From NCBI RefSeq assembly GCF_003966155.1, contig NZ_RXNS01000001.1:62001-126000 (forward strand): DNA of 64,000 nt, in the 5' to 3' direction. Below the pieces are notes generated by a model. That model did no database searches. It saw only the letters and a list, made by a program, of their open reading frames with translations, and was not told where the DNA came from. Positions 27,118 through 35,297 of the stretch are shown here, one piece after another (position 1 is the stretch's first letter; the number at the start of each line of letters is the position of its first letter). The position numbers and the translations under genes were made by a program. This DNA comes from Halomonas nitroreducens. Its GTDB lineage: Bacteria; Pseudomonadota; Gammaproteobacteria; Pseudomonadales; Halomonadaceae.

Positions 27118-28878
27118 TCAGCCCGGCGATGACCGCGGCCCCGTCTCGAGAGAGGCGGGGCCGTTTTGCTGAGGGTCGGGCACCCCGAGAGCGGCGAACA
27201 GCTCAGCGAGTTCCGGGGCCGCCCGCTGGGTATCCAAAAGGGCGGGGGCGACGACCGCGAAGCGGCCCGCAGCGGCTTTCAGGTACACCTGGCCGGTCGC
27301 CGCGTCGACGAAGCGGACCTCCGGCACCTTGGCGAGGCACTGCCTGAGGAAGGCACAGTTCCTGCCGATCGCCAGGCTGTCATCGCCGGGATAGACCTCC
27401 GCCGGGCAGGTCGCCCGGGTATTGATCCGCTTGTAGCGGTCGATGGCGACCAGGCCCAGGGGCGCCAGGATGTGCAGGACCTCGCGGTTGCCGTAGGCGA
27501 TGGTCGTCGGCGGGGTGTGCTTGGGAACGCTGTTGTCCAGGAAGCAGTACTCGAGCCGGGGGTGCCGGCTGTCCAGCCACTTGAAGAGCAGCCTGGGCAT
27601 GCCGTCATAGGCTTCCACGCAGTGCCCCAGGAAGTCCTCCACCGCCTTGAAGCGTCCCCGGGTCAGGCCGCGCTCCCAGCCCCGTTCCACCGTCGCCTCC
27701 GGCGGGGTGACGATGAAATAGAAGTACATGGTGGCGACATGTTTCGCATAGGTGGCATCCAGTAGCCGGGGTACCCGTTCCTGAGAGAAACTGTCGAACC
27801 GGAACCGGTCGATCACCAGGTTCGGGATGGAGCGGTCCCGCTGGGCCTTGTCACGGATGTAGCGGTCCAGCTTGGCATCGATGAGCTTGACCTCCTTGCC
27901 GGACAGGCGGCCGGCATACTTGTAGGCCTCGCCCAGGGCGTCATAGTCGAGCAGCAGGCGGCGCCAGATGTCGGGGGAGACGGTGCCGTAGTGGTCGGCC
28001 TGGATACCCAGGTCCTGCAGGGTGTCCTTCAGGAGCGGGCGCAGGGAGCTCTTGCCGGCCGCCGAGGCCCCCTTGAGGCTGATCAGGATCGGCTCTCGGG
28101 CACAGGGGAGCCGGCGGTAGCCCTCGACGTCCATGGCGCGCGCAACATGCGGGGCGATCCGCTCGCCGAGGTGGCGGCTGCCGAAGTCGTTGCACACCTG
28201 CTGGGTGATCAGCCTGGCCAGGAGTTCCCGGTCCACGCCGATATGGCCCTGGCGGCTGGCGATCGAGTTCAGGACCCGGTAGGTGCTCTTGTAGATGGCC
28301 CGCTCCAGGTCGCCACGGGCGGCCAGCCCCGTCTCCCTGAGGCCCCGGATCACCTCGTGGTGCCGTTCCTCGATGGAGCGGTGGTCCGGCTGCCGTTGCG
28401 GGGCAGGGCGCTTGCCCAGCCATCGGGACAGCCAGGAGCCAGGCTCGGGCTCGATCTCCGCCGGTTCGGGAGCGAAGGCCGCGGCGAGGATGTCGCCCAC
28501 CCGGGCGTGTATCTCGCCATACAGCCGGGCATGTTCCTGGCGAAGCCTGGGCAGGTGGGGAGCCAGATAGTCGGACAGGAGCTTGCGGGCGATGTCGCGA
28601 AAGTGCTGCCCCAGCAGCTCCTCTTCCTCGCCTTCCAGGACCACGATGTCGGCGGTCACCTGCACGATCACCTCGTGCAGCACCAGGCGTTCTGCCTTGA
28701 AGGCGACCAGTTCCTCTTCCGCGAGACCGGTGAGGGCGCTCAGCTCGGGGATATCGGCAAGGCGGGAGTCGACATTGGCCGTGTGATGGATGGTCTCCAG
28801 GGCCTGGTAACGGCGGGGCAGGTCCGCCTCCAGGCCGGGGTTCCACGCGGAAAACTCGAGACCGGGTCGCTCGGGCAT
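27118..28878 (-). CDS. P-loop (zeta toxin-like) kinase-domain protein of unknown function
   Basis: A 586-residue protein. Residues 1-250 are mostly helical and acidic with no family I recognise; a P-loop NTPase follows, with Walker A GASAAGKSS (Lys276), reminiscent of zeta-toxin/AAA_33 kinases, and VIDRFRFDSF and YFYFIVTPP strands further on. Residues 480-560 resemble the end domain of zeta-like proteins (tyrosine/arginine-rich). The start at 28878 is chosen because the frame upstream is low-complexity. The last 17 or so codons run through the inverted mmsA terminator, so the natural C-terminus has probably been replaced. No antitoxin gene is adjacent, and the size (zeta toxins are about 280 residues) argues against a simple toxin. 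Confidence 0.7.
   Translation of the reverse strand: MPERPGLEFSAWNPGLEADLPRRYQALETIHHTANVDSRLADIPELSALTGLAEEELVAFKAERLVLHEVIVQVTADIVVLEGEEEELLGQHFRDIARKLLSDYLAPHLPRLRQEHARLYGEIHARVGDILAAAFAPEPAEIEPEPGSWLSRWLGKRPAPQRQPDHRSIEERHHEVIRGLRETGLAARGDLERAIYKSTYRVLNSIASRQGHIGVDRELLARLITQQVCNDFGSRHLGERIAPHVARAMDVEGYRRLPCAREPILISLKGASAAGKSSLRPLLKDTLQDLGIQADHYGTVSPDIWRRLLLDYDALGEAYKYAGRLSGKEVKLIDAKLDRYIRDKAQRDRSIPNLVIDRFRFDSFSQERVPRLLDATYAKHVATMYFYFIVTPPEATVERGWERGLTRGRFKAVEDFLGHCVEAYDGMPRLLFKWLDSRHPRLEYCFLDNSVPKHTPPTTIAYGNREVLHILAPLGLVAIDRYKRINTRATCPAEVYPGDDSLAIGRNCAFLRQCLAKVPEVRFVDAATGQVYLKAAAGRFAVVAPALLDTQRAAPELAELFAALGVPDPQQNGPASLETGPRSSPG
27136..27167 (+). terminator. Rho-independent terminator of mmsA
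   Basis: A 12-bp stem (27136-27147 with 27152-27163, one G-T pair) with a GAGA loop, followed by TTTT. It lies 20 bp after the mmsA stop. The convergent kinase gene reads through this hairpin to reach its stop codon. Confidence 0.85.
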
Positions 28879-29100
28879 ACGGAAAGTCCCTGCATGCAGG
28901 AGTGTGGCGGGGCTCGAGGAGGGCCTCGATGGCACCGCTGCGTGATCCTGGCGCCCCCAGGGCTGTGGGAAGTGCGCAAGGCCCGTCAGGAACGGGCTTG
29001 GCTCCCCGGCCGGGAAGGGGCGGGCCGCCCCTGGAAAAATCATGACCGAGCTGGCCCCGTGGGGCAATCCTCGTGGGGCTGAGGTAAGGACTCGGGCCAG
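28879..29100. other. Gap between kinase gene and mmsA remnant
   Basis: 222 bp with no credible gene. It should contain the kinase promoter on the minus strand. Open frames across it are shadows. Its composition is normal, and it ends exactly where similarity to the mmsA 3' region begins. Confidence 0.5.
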
Positions 29101-29228
29101 TTCGAGACCGACATCGACGTGGGCCAGGGGCCTCGGGGCTGTTGGGATCCATCAAGACCGTCACCGCCCGTTGGTTCGAGTCGGAGAACGTCTTGAGCGG
29201 CATCAACAGCATCGTCTCGCTGCACTAA
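29101..29228 (+). pseudogene. Decayed 3' fragment of a second mmsA
   Basis: Two blocks match mmsA in order. 29101-29127 matches 26891-26917 with 2 differences in 27, and 29154-29228 matches the last 75 bases of mmsA (27041-27115) with 9 differences. The second block still encodes KTVTARWFESENVLSGINS and ends at a stop (TAA instead of TGA). Most changes are silent, so the source was a related but distinct mmsA rather than a recent copy. About 120 bases between the blocks are missing. It is followed by a copy of the mmsA terminator. Confidence 0.85.
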
Positions 29229-29249
29229 TTCCGGCCCGGGCGATGTTAA

Positions 29250-29284
29250 GCGGCCCCGTCTCGAGAGTGAGGCGGGCCCGGTTT
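29250..29284 (+). terminator. Degenerate copy of the mmsA terminator
   Basis: The segment reproduces the mmsA terminator at 27134-27167 (same GCGGCCCCGTCTCGAGAG left arm), with two or three extra or changed bases in the right arm and loop. It lies 21 bp after the remnant stop, as the original lies 20 bp after mmsA. The stem is weaker but still formed and followed by GTTTA. Confidence 0.75.
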
Positions 29285-29391
29285 ATTGGGCAGCCCCCAT
29301 CGACTATCCCTGGTATGTTGATGGTCAAACAACTCTGTCGTGTCGTGTTGTCACCCGGCATCGCGCTGAATTCCAGGGAACGGAGTAGGGT

Positions 29392-31719
29392 ATGGACCGG
29401 CTACCCGAAGGCCTGTATGAAAAGCTGATCGATGAGGAACTCCAGCAGCAGCTGGCAGAGCATCCGGACGTGAAGCCCGTACTTCGTGCCCTGGATGATG
29501 AAGCGGCTCCCCATGTTTACAGCCAGTTTGTCGCCCAGCTGCTGACACAGGCCCTTCGCATTTTAGAGCCCGAGCGACGTCGACCCCTCTTGAATCGACT
29601 GCTTGATCTGCTCTCTGCCACGGATGGCCTCGACTACCTCAGACGTAAACAGCTACTCAGGACGGATAAGCCCGTGCTCTCTGCGCTGGGCGCTTCCGCC
29701 GATACGCTGCCTCGGCCCGTGACGCCCTTGGCGACCAGCACGTTGTTGACCGGGCTCGGCCATGATCCTCCCCTTGAGCACGAGCTCCGGGCAGAGATGG
29801 CGACGGCGGATCACGTCGATATCCTCGTTTCCTTTATCAAGTGGTCCGGACTCCGGTTGCTGATGCCTGCCTTTGAGCGTCTGGCAGAGAGGGGGGTGCC
29901 GGTACGGCTGATCTCCACCAGCTATATGGGGGCCAGTGATCCCACGGCCCTAGAATGGTTGGTGGGTCAGCCGAACGTTACTGTCCGTGTCTCTTATGAC
30001 ACGGGTGGAACTCGGCTTCATGCCAAGGCCTACCATTTCCTGCGTGATAGTGGCTTCTCTACCGCCTATATCGGGTCCGCCAATATGTCCCACTCGGCAA
30101 TGACCCAGGGGTTGGAGTGGACGGTCAAAGTCACCGCGCAGGATATGACGCACATCCTAGACCGTTTCGCCGCCGAGTTTTCGGCCTATTGGGAAAGCGA
30201 GGAGTTTGAGCCTTTCACGCATCATGACTTCCGTCGGTTTCGTCAGGCCATCGCCGCCTATAAGGCTCGCCAGCACACTGGAGGAACTTTTTTCGCCGAT
30301 ATCTCACCGCGGCCCTTTCAACTGCGGATTCTGGAAGCGCTGGAGGCGGCTCGTCAGCGCGGTTCCTACCGTAACCTGGTGGTGGCGGCAACGGGCACGG
30401 GGAAAACGGTTGTCTCGGCGCTCGATTATCGCCGCTACTGTGAGCGAAAGGGGGAGCGAGCACCACTGCTTTTTGTCGCCCATCGCAAGGAAATACTTGA
30501 GCAGGCCCTAGCCTGCTTTCGTGCGGTGCTGCGGGATCAGAATTTCGGTGAGCTCTGGGTCGGTGAATATACGCCCAACGTGCATCGGCATCTGTTTGCT
30601 TCTGTACAAACGCTTAACCGGCAGCGGCCATGGGGATCGCTTGGAGCCGAATTTTTCCACTATGTGGTGATCGATGAGGCGCATCATGGTGCGGCCAGCA
30701 GCTATCGCGCTTTGCTCGAGGCACTAAAGCCGGATCTATTGTTGGGGCTTACGGCAACGCCGGAGAGAATGGATGGCAGCAGCATCCTGCCGGATTTCGA
30801 CGATGACTTCGCAGCGGAGATCCGCTTGGCCGAGGCGCTTGAAGAGAAGTTGCTGTGTCCTTTCCACTACTTTGGTGTCAGCGACAGCATTGACCTTAGC
30901 GATGATCGCCTCTGGCAGAATGGTCGCTATGATATGCGGGAACTGGAAAACCTGCTGACCGGCGATGATTTCCTTGCCCGACAGCGGGTTGATACCGTGC
31001 TTAAGGCGCTGGAGCGCTACCAGCCTAATCTGGATGGGGTGCGCGCGGTGGGGTTTTGTGCCGGCGTACGTCATGCCGAGTATATGACCGACTGCTTTAA
31101 TCGGTTGGGAGAGGCGTATAGAGCTGCCGTTCTCCTGGGGGATACCTCGCCCGAGCTACGTGACGAACGCCTGCGAGAGTTTCGTGATGGCAGGCTTCCG
31201 TTCCTGTTTACCGTCGATGTGCTCAGTGAAGGCGTCGACGTTCCCGATATCAACCTGGTGATGTTCCTGCGCCCCACCGAGAGCCTAACGGTCTTCCTGC
31301 AGCAGTTGGGACGAGGGCTTCGACATGCCCCAGGCAAGGAGTGCCTGACCGTACTGGATTTCGTCGGGCAGACCCATCGGCGCTATCGCGTGGATACCAA
31401 GTTCACCGCGCTGCTCTCCGGCCAGCGGCAGCGACTGGATCGAGAAGTGGAGGCCGACTTCCCGAGTCTACCGCCCGGCTGCAGCATCCAACTTGAACGG
31501 GTAGCGCGTCAGAGAGTGCTGAGCAAGATTCGCTCGGTGCTCAATGATTTGAATCACTTCATCCCGGAGGCCTTGCGAACCTGGTCTCTGGAGGTGGGCA
31601 AGCCGCTCACCTTCGGTCGCTTCTTGGAGGAGACCGGCCTCTCTCCGGTGCAGGTGTTGGCCCCGCGAAGCTGGTCGGAATGGAAGGCGAAGGCCGATCG
31701 TAGATCACCCCCCCCATGA
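29392..31719 (+). CDS. PLD-nuclease/SF2 helicase, N-terminal part of a frameshifted gene
   Basis: 775 codons encoding a phospholipase D-like nuclease domain (about residues 95-290; HAKAYHFLRD with His210 and Lys212, then GSANMSHSA) followed by a superfamily 2 helicase: Walker A AATGTGKT (Lys338), DEAH box VIDEAHHG, LTATPERMDG, and the second RecA domain ending QQLGRGLRHAPGKE. It stops early in PPP-stop at a run of eight C (31708-31715); the missing C-terminal DUF3427 domain is encoded in the +1 frame just downstream. AT content and codon use are visibly higher than in neighbouring genes, suggesting acquisition. Such PLD-helicase-DUF3427 proteins often occur in defence or mobile regions. GGAG lies 10 bp before the ATG. 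Confidence 0.85.
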   Translation: MDRLPEGLYEKLIDEELQQQLAEHPDVKPVLRALDDEAAPHVYSQFVAQLLTQALRILEPERRRPLLNRLLDLLSATDGLDYLRRKQLLRTDKPVLSALGASADTLPRPVTPLATSTLLTGLGHDPPLEHELRAEMATADHVDILVSFIKWSGLRLLMPAFERLAERGVPVRLISTSYMGASDPTALEWLVGQPNVTVRVSYDTGGTRLHAKAYHFLRDSGFSTAYIGSANMSHSAMTQGLEWTVKVTAQDMTHILDRFAAEFSAYWESEEFEPFTHHDFRRFRQAIAAYKARQHTGGTFFADISPRPFQLRILEALEAARQRGSYRNLVVAATGTGKTVVSALDYRRYCERKGERAPLLFVAHRKEILEQALACFRAVLRDQNFGELWVGEYTPNVHRHLFASVQTLNRQRPWGSLGAEFFHYVVIDEAHHGAASSYRALLEALKPDLLLGLTATPERMDGSSILPDFDDDFAAEIRLAEALEEKLLCPFHYFGVSDSIDLSDDRLWQNGRYDMRELENLLTGDDFLARQRVDTVLKALERYQPNLDGVRAVGFCAGVRHAEYMTDCFNRLGEAYRAAVLLGDTSPELRDERLREFRDGRLPFLFTVDVLSEGVDVPDINLVMFLRPTESLTVFLQQLGRGLRHAPGKECLTVLDFVGQTHRRYRVDTKFTALLSGQRQRLDREVEADFPSLPPGCSIQLERVARQRVLSKIRSVLNDLNHFIPEALRTWSLEVGKPLTFGRFLEETGLSPVQVLAPRSWSEWKAKADRRSPPP

Positions 31720-31747
31720 TCCTGATTTCGCTCAGGCGCGCAAGGCA

Positions 31748-32512
31748 TTGACGCGGATGGCCTTGCGTACCGACCCGGACCTCCTCGAGGCCATTGAAGA
31801 TCTCGGTAATGATGACGGCCAGGTGGGCGAGCCGCGGGGCTGTTACGACGTTGCCAAGAAGACGGCGCTGCACTATATGCTCTGGGGCCGAAAGGGCGAG
31901 GCGGCGGGTGTTTACGACCTCGAGCAGTCGCTGCAGAAGTGGAGAGCGAACCCGAGTGTGGCGGCGGATGCAGCGGAGATCGCCGCTTGGCGGCGCACAC
32001 AGCAGCATGTGCCGCAGCACAGGCTTAATGATCTTCCTTTCGACTGTGAGCTACTGCTGCATGGGGCCTATGGCACCGCCGAGATCAAGTCGCTGCTCGG
32101 CCTCGCCAGCCTGGAGAAGCCTGGGGCCACTGGCGTGGGGGTCATCCATGCTAAGCAGATTCGTGCCTATATTCACCTGGTCACTTTCCAGAAGGACGAG
32201 CGGGACTTTTCCCCGACCACGCGCTATCGGGATTATCCCATCAGCCGCACCCTGCTGCACTGGGAAAGTCAGTCGAACACTGCTCAGGCCAGTGGTACCG
32301 GTCAAAACTATCTCCATTTCGAAGAGCGCGGCTATACCATCCTGTTCTTCGCCCGATTGACCAAGCGCATCGATGGGGAGACGGCTCCCTTCCTGTTCTT
32401 GGGGCCGGCCAAATCGCTAAAGAGCTATCAGGGCGACCGCCCCATCGCGATGACCTGGGAACTCGAGCACCCTATGCCTGCCGCGCTATTCGAGGCGGCT
32501 CGTCCCGCGTAG
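31748..32512 (+). pseudogene. DUF3427 C-terminal part of the helicase, separated by a frameshift
   Basis: 254 codons with no good start site: TTG at 31748 or ATG at 31757 lack a ribosome-binding site. Protein-like sequence in this frame continues upstream (HDPDFAQARKALTRMALRTD) to the C8 tract at 31708-31715. Removing one C would join it to the helicase frame as one protein of roughly 1040 residues. The DUF3427-type sequence includes DLPFDCELLLHGAYGTAEIKSLLG, YRDYPISRTLLHWESQSNT and GYTILFFARLTKRIDG, which looks like a PLD/nuclease-associated beta-rich domain. The shift may be a sequencing error, a true mutation or a switchable tract. Confidence 0.75.
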
Positions 32513-32620
32513 TGCGATGCCCGCCACCTGAGGTCCTCGTTTCGACTTAAGATAACGTGTTGACGTTTACGCTAACTGTTATTTTTGAGGTCTGCGACCA
32601 CCACAACGCCAGGAGCCGCC

Positions 32621-33208
32621 ATGACCGCCCCCATCAGCCGCTTTCCCGTCCCCGAGCGCCTCGAGGACCTGCCCGAGGACATCCGCGACGCCATCCTGGC
32701 GGTGCAGGAGAAGGCCGGCTTCGTGCCCAATGTCTTCCTGATGCTGGCCCACCGGCCGGACGAGTTCCGGGCCTTCTTCGCCTACCACGATGCCCTGATG
32801 GAGCGTGACTCCGACACCCTCACCAAGGCCGAGAAGGAAATGATCGTGGTGGCCACCAGCGCGCGCAATCGCTGCCTATACTGCGTGGTGGCCCACGGGG
32901 CCCTGGTGCGCATCTACAGCAAGGACCCGTTGCTGGCCGACCAGGTGGCCATCAACCATCGCACCGCGCCGATCAGCGAGCGTCATCGCACCATGCTGGA
33001 CTTCGCCCTCTACTGCGGCCTGGAGGTGGGGGAGCTCACCGACGAGTGGGAGGCGCGCCTGAAAGCCTCGGGGTTCACTCGCGACGACATCTGGGACATC
33101 GGTGCCATCGCCGCCTTCTTCGGCCTCTCCAATCGCCTGGTGACGCTCACCGCCACCCCACCCAACGAGGAGTTTTACCTGATGGGCCGGGTACCCCGCG
33201 AGGGCTGA
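32621..33208 (+). CDS. Peroxidase-related AhpD/carboxymuconolactone decarboxylase family protein
   Basis: A 195-residue, all-helical AhpD-like protein. The redox pair sits in NRCLYCVVAHG (CxxC followed by a histidine three residues on), the active-site pattern of peroxidase-related (Uxs/YciW-type) members. It likely acts in thiol-dependent peroxide or alkyl reduction, though many relatives are uncharacterised. The ATG at 32621 has AGGAG 6 bp before it. It is followed 46 bp later by a zinc alcohol dehydrogenase on the same strand and may share its transcript. Confidence 0.85.
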   Translation: MTAPISRFPVPERLEDLPEDIRDAILAVQEKAGFVPNVFLMLAHRPDEFRAFFAYHDALMERDSDTLTKAEKEMIVVATSARNRCLYCVVAHGALVRIYSKDPLLADQVAINHRTAPISERHRTMLDFALYCGLEVGELTDEWEARLKASGFTRDDIWDIGAIAAFFGLSNRLVTLTATPPNEEFYLMGRVPREG

Positions 33209-33254
33209 GCTGCTATTTCGTGCTTCCCCGATTTTCGAGAAAGGAGTCATCCCC

Positions 33255-34385
33255 ATGAAGATCCGCGCCGCCGTCCTGCAGGCCATCGGGCGAGACAGGC
33301 CCTACACCGAGAGTCAGCCCCTGGTGATCGAGGAACTCGAGCTGGCGCCGCCAGGCGACAATGAGGTGCTGGTGCAGATCAAGGCGGCGGGGCTCTGCCA
33401 CTCGGACCTCTCGGTCATCGACGGCAACCGGCCGCGTCCGGTCCCCATGGCCCTGGGCCACGAGGCCGCCGGGGTGGTCAAGGCGGTCGGCCGCGGCGTG
33501 ACCGACCTGGCCGAGGGTGACCATGTGGTGGCCGTCTTCGTGCCCAGCTGCGGCCATTGCCCGCCCTGCGCCGAGGGGCGCCCGGCGCTGTGCGAGCCAG
33601 GCAACGCCGCCAACAATGCGGGGACCCTGGTGAGCGGCGAACATCGCCTCCAGCGTGCCGACGGCACCCCCGTGAACCACCACCTGGGGGTCTCCGCCTT
33701 CGCCGACCATGCCGTGGTGTCGCGCCATTCCCTGGTCCGGATCGATCCGCGCCTGCCCTTCGAGCATGCGGCGCTGTTCGGCTGTGCCGTGCTCACCGGG
33801 GTGGGAGCCGCCGTCAACTCGGCCGGCATTCGCGCCGGCCAGTCGGTGGCCGTGGTGGGGCTGGGCGGAGTGGGGCTCAACGCCGTGCTCGGCGCCCTGG
33901 TGGCCGGGGCCGGCGAGGTCGTCGCCCTCGACCTGGACGACGACAAGCTGGCACTGGCCGAGTCGCTGGGCGCGACCCGGGCCATCAACAGTGCCGCCCC
34001 GGATGCCGTGGAGCGGGTGCGCGAGGCCACCGGCGGGGGCGTGGACTGCGCCATCGAGATGGCCGGCTCCGAAAAGGCCCTGGAGTTCGCCTACCGGGTC
34101 ACCCGCCGCGGTGGGCTGACGGTGACCGGCGGGCTCGCCCATCCCGAGCGCAAGGTGGCCATCCAGCAGGTCAGCCTGGTGGCCGAGGAGCGCACCCTGC
34201 GTGGCAGCTATGTGGGCAGCTGCGTGCCGGTGCGTGACGTGGGCCGCTATGTCGGCCTGTTCCAGCAGGGCAAGCTGCCCGTGGACCGGCTGCTTTCCCG
34301 GGTGCTGACCCTCGACGAGATCAACGACGGCTTCGAGGCGCTGGCCGCCGGCCAGGCCATCCGCCAGGTCGTCACGTTCGACTAG
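33255..34385 (+). CDS. Zinc-dependent alcohol dehydrogenase (MDR family)
   Basis: A 376-residue medium-chain dehydrogenase/reductase. Catalytic zinc ligands are in GLCHSDLS (Cys), ALGHEAAG (His) and FGCAVLTGVGA (Cys); the structural zinc site is PSCGHCPPCAEGRPALCE. The nucleotide fold motif is VVGLGGVGLNAVLGAL, followed by VALDLDD, whose acidic residue suggests NAD rather than NADP. It looks like the branch that includes glutathione-dependent formaldehyde and aryl-alcohol dehydrogenases, but the substrate is unknown. AAGGAG lies 9 bp upstream of the ATG. Its stop overlaps the stop of the convergent gene by 4 bp. Confidence 0.9.
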   Translation: MKIRAAVLQAIGRDRPYTESQPLVIEELELAPPGDNEVLVQIKAAGLCHSDLSVIDGNRPRPVPMALGHEAAGVVKAVGRGVTDLAEGDHVVAVFVPSCGHCPPCAEGRPALCEPGNAANNAGTLVSGEHRLQRADGTPVNHHLGVSAFADHAVVSRHSLVRIDPRLPFEHAALFGCAVLTGVGAAVNSAGIRAGQSVAVVGLGGVGLNAVLGALVAGAGEVVALDLDDDKLALAESLGATRAINSAAPDAVERVREATGGGVDCAIEMAGSEKALEFAYRVTRRGGLTVTGGLAHPERKVAIQQVSLVAEERTLRGSYVGSCVPVRDVGRYVGLFQQGKLPVDRLLSRVLTLDEINDGFEALAAGQAIRQVVTFD

Positions 34386-35080
34386 CGGGCCAGCTCCGGC
34401 CACTCGCCAGCCAAGCCGCTCTCCTCCAGCAGCTGCTGTACCGGCGCCAGCTGGCTCTCGTGCAGCAGCAGCACGCTCTCGCCCTGCTCGCCGTCAGTGG
34501 GGATCACCACGGCAAACTCGCCTTCCTCCAGATGGAATTCATGGACCTCGCGGAGGCCCTCGGGGGTCTCGCAGCGGATCGAGCGGTAGGCATCGTCCTC
34601 GCCGTAGGTGAGGCGGTGGTAGACCTTGAAGAAGGTGTAGAGGCTGAGTCCTCGGGGGAAGGCCGGCCAGCGGGCCGGGCTCTCTCGGGTCGTCCGGTCG
34701 ATCTCCTGGCCTCGGGCTTCGGCAGTGGCGATGGCCGTTGCCAGGGGCTCGGCCAGCAGCGATGCGGCATCCCGGGGCAGCGGGGCCAGGGCTTCGGCGG
34801 CCTGGTGGTAGCGCCCGGTCACGCGGTGCAGGGAGGCGAGGTCCTCCAGGCGATGGTCGCTGTGCTGGAGGTCCTCGGGGGCGAAGCCACCGTTCTCCCA
34901 GCCGTGGATGACCCGCAGCAGCAGTCGACCCTCGCGCATCGGGGCCTCGAGCAGGGCCTGCAGGGCCACCCGCAGGTGGAGCAGGCGTTCGGCGACAAGG
35001 TTGTCGAAGGCAGTGTAGGGGTCGGCGAACAGATGATGCAGGCGCCCGGGGGCGTGTTCCTTGGCTTCGGAAAATGGCAT
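34382..35080 (-). CDS. Hypothetical protein
   Basis: A 232-residue soluble protein that I do not recognise. It has a helical first half (LRVALQALLEAPMREGRLLLRVIHGWENGGF) with a central hydrophobic part (LYTFFKVYHRL) and an acidic C-terminus. No signal peptide or catalytic motif is seen. The ATG at 35080 is preferred, with a modest GGGAAG upstream; ATGs 11 and 17 codons further up are possible. It is convergent with the alcohol dehydrogenase and divergent from the riboswitch-controlled transporter, so it is a single-gene unit. Codon use resembles its neighbours, so it is very likely real. Confidence 0.65.
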   Translation of the reverse strand: MPFSEAKEHAPGRLHHLFADPYTAFDNLVAERLLHLRVALQALLEAPMREGRLLLRVIHGWENGGFAPEDLQHSDHRLEDLASLHRVTGRYHQAAEALAPLPRDAASLLAEPLATAIATAEARGQEIDRTTRESPARWPAFPRGLSLYTFFKVYHRLTYGEDDAYRSIRCETPEGLREVHEFHLEEGEFAVVIPTDGEQGESVLLLHESQLAPVQQLLEESGLAGEWPELAR

Positions 35081-35204
35081 GGCGGCTTCCCGGCGAGAGT
35101 GAGCGTTCGACATCGGACGCTGTTGTGTCATGCTGATGTGGTGACTTCGATATCGGCCGAGTCGGCCGTCACTTGAGGTGCATCCAGGACAATTCATTCA
35201 CTGT

Positions 35205-35291
35205 CGCCAGGGGAGTCCCGCCACGGCTGGGGCTGAGAGAGCGCTCGGCGCTGACCCTGGAACCTGATCCGGTTCATGCCGGCGGAGGAAG
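35205..35291 (+). promoter_or_regulatory. TPP riboswitch (thi box)
   Basis: The conserved thi-box elements appear in order: GGGGAGTCC, GGCTGGGGCTGAGAGAG (the GGCTGAGA core), GACCCTGGAACCTGATC, then GGTTCATGCCGGCGGAGGAAG. This is the aptamer that binds thiamine pyrophosphate. The Shine-Dalgarno GGAGG (35284-35288) of the following gene lies in the 3' strand that closes the aptamer, so ligand binding should hide it and block translation. It directly precedes the SSS-family transporter. Confidence 0.95.
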
Positions 35292-35297
35292 CGCGAC

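Noticed and set aside
27118..28878. Toxin-antitoxin (zeta/epsilon) reading of the kinase gene
   Set aside because: No small antitoxin gene lies next to it, and the protein is about twice the size of known zeta toxins.
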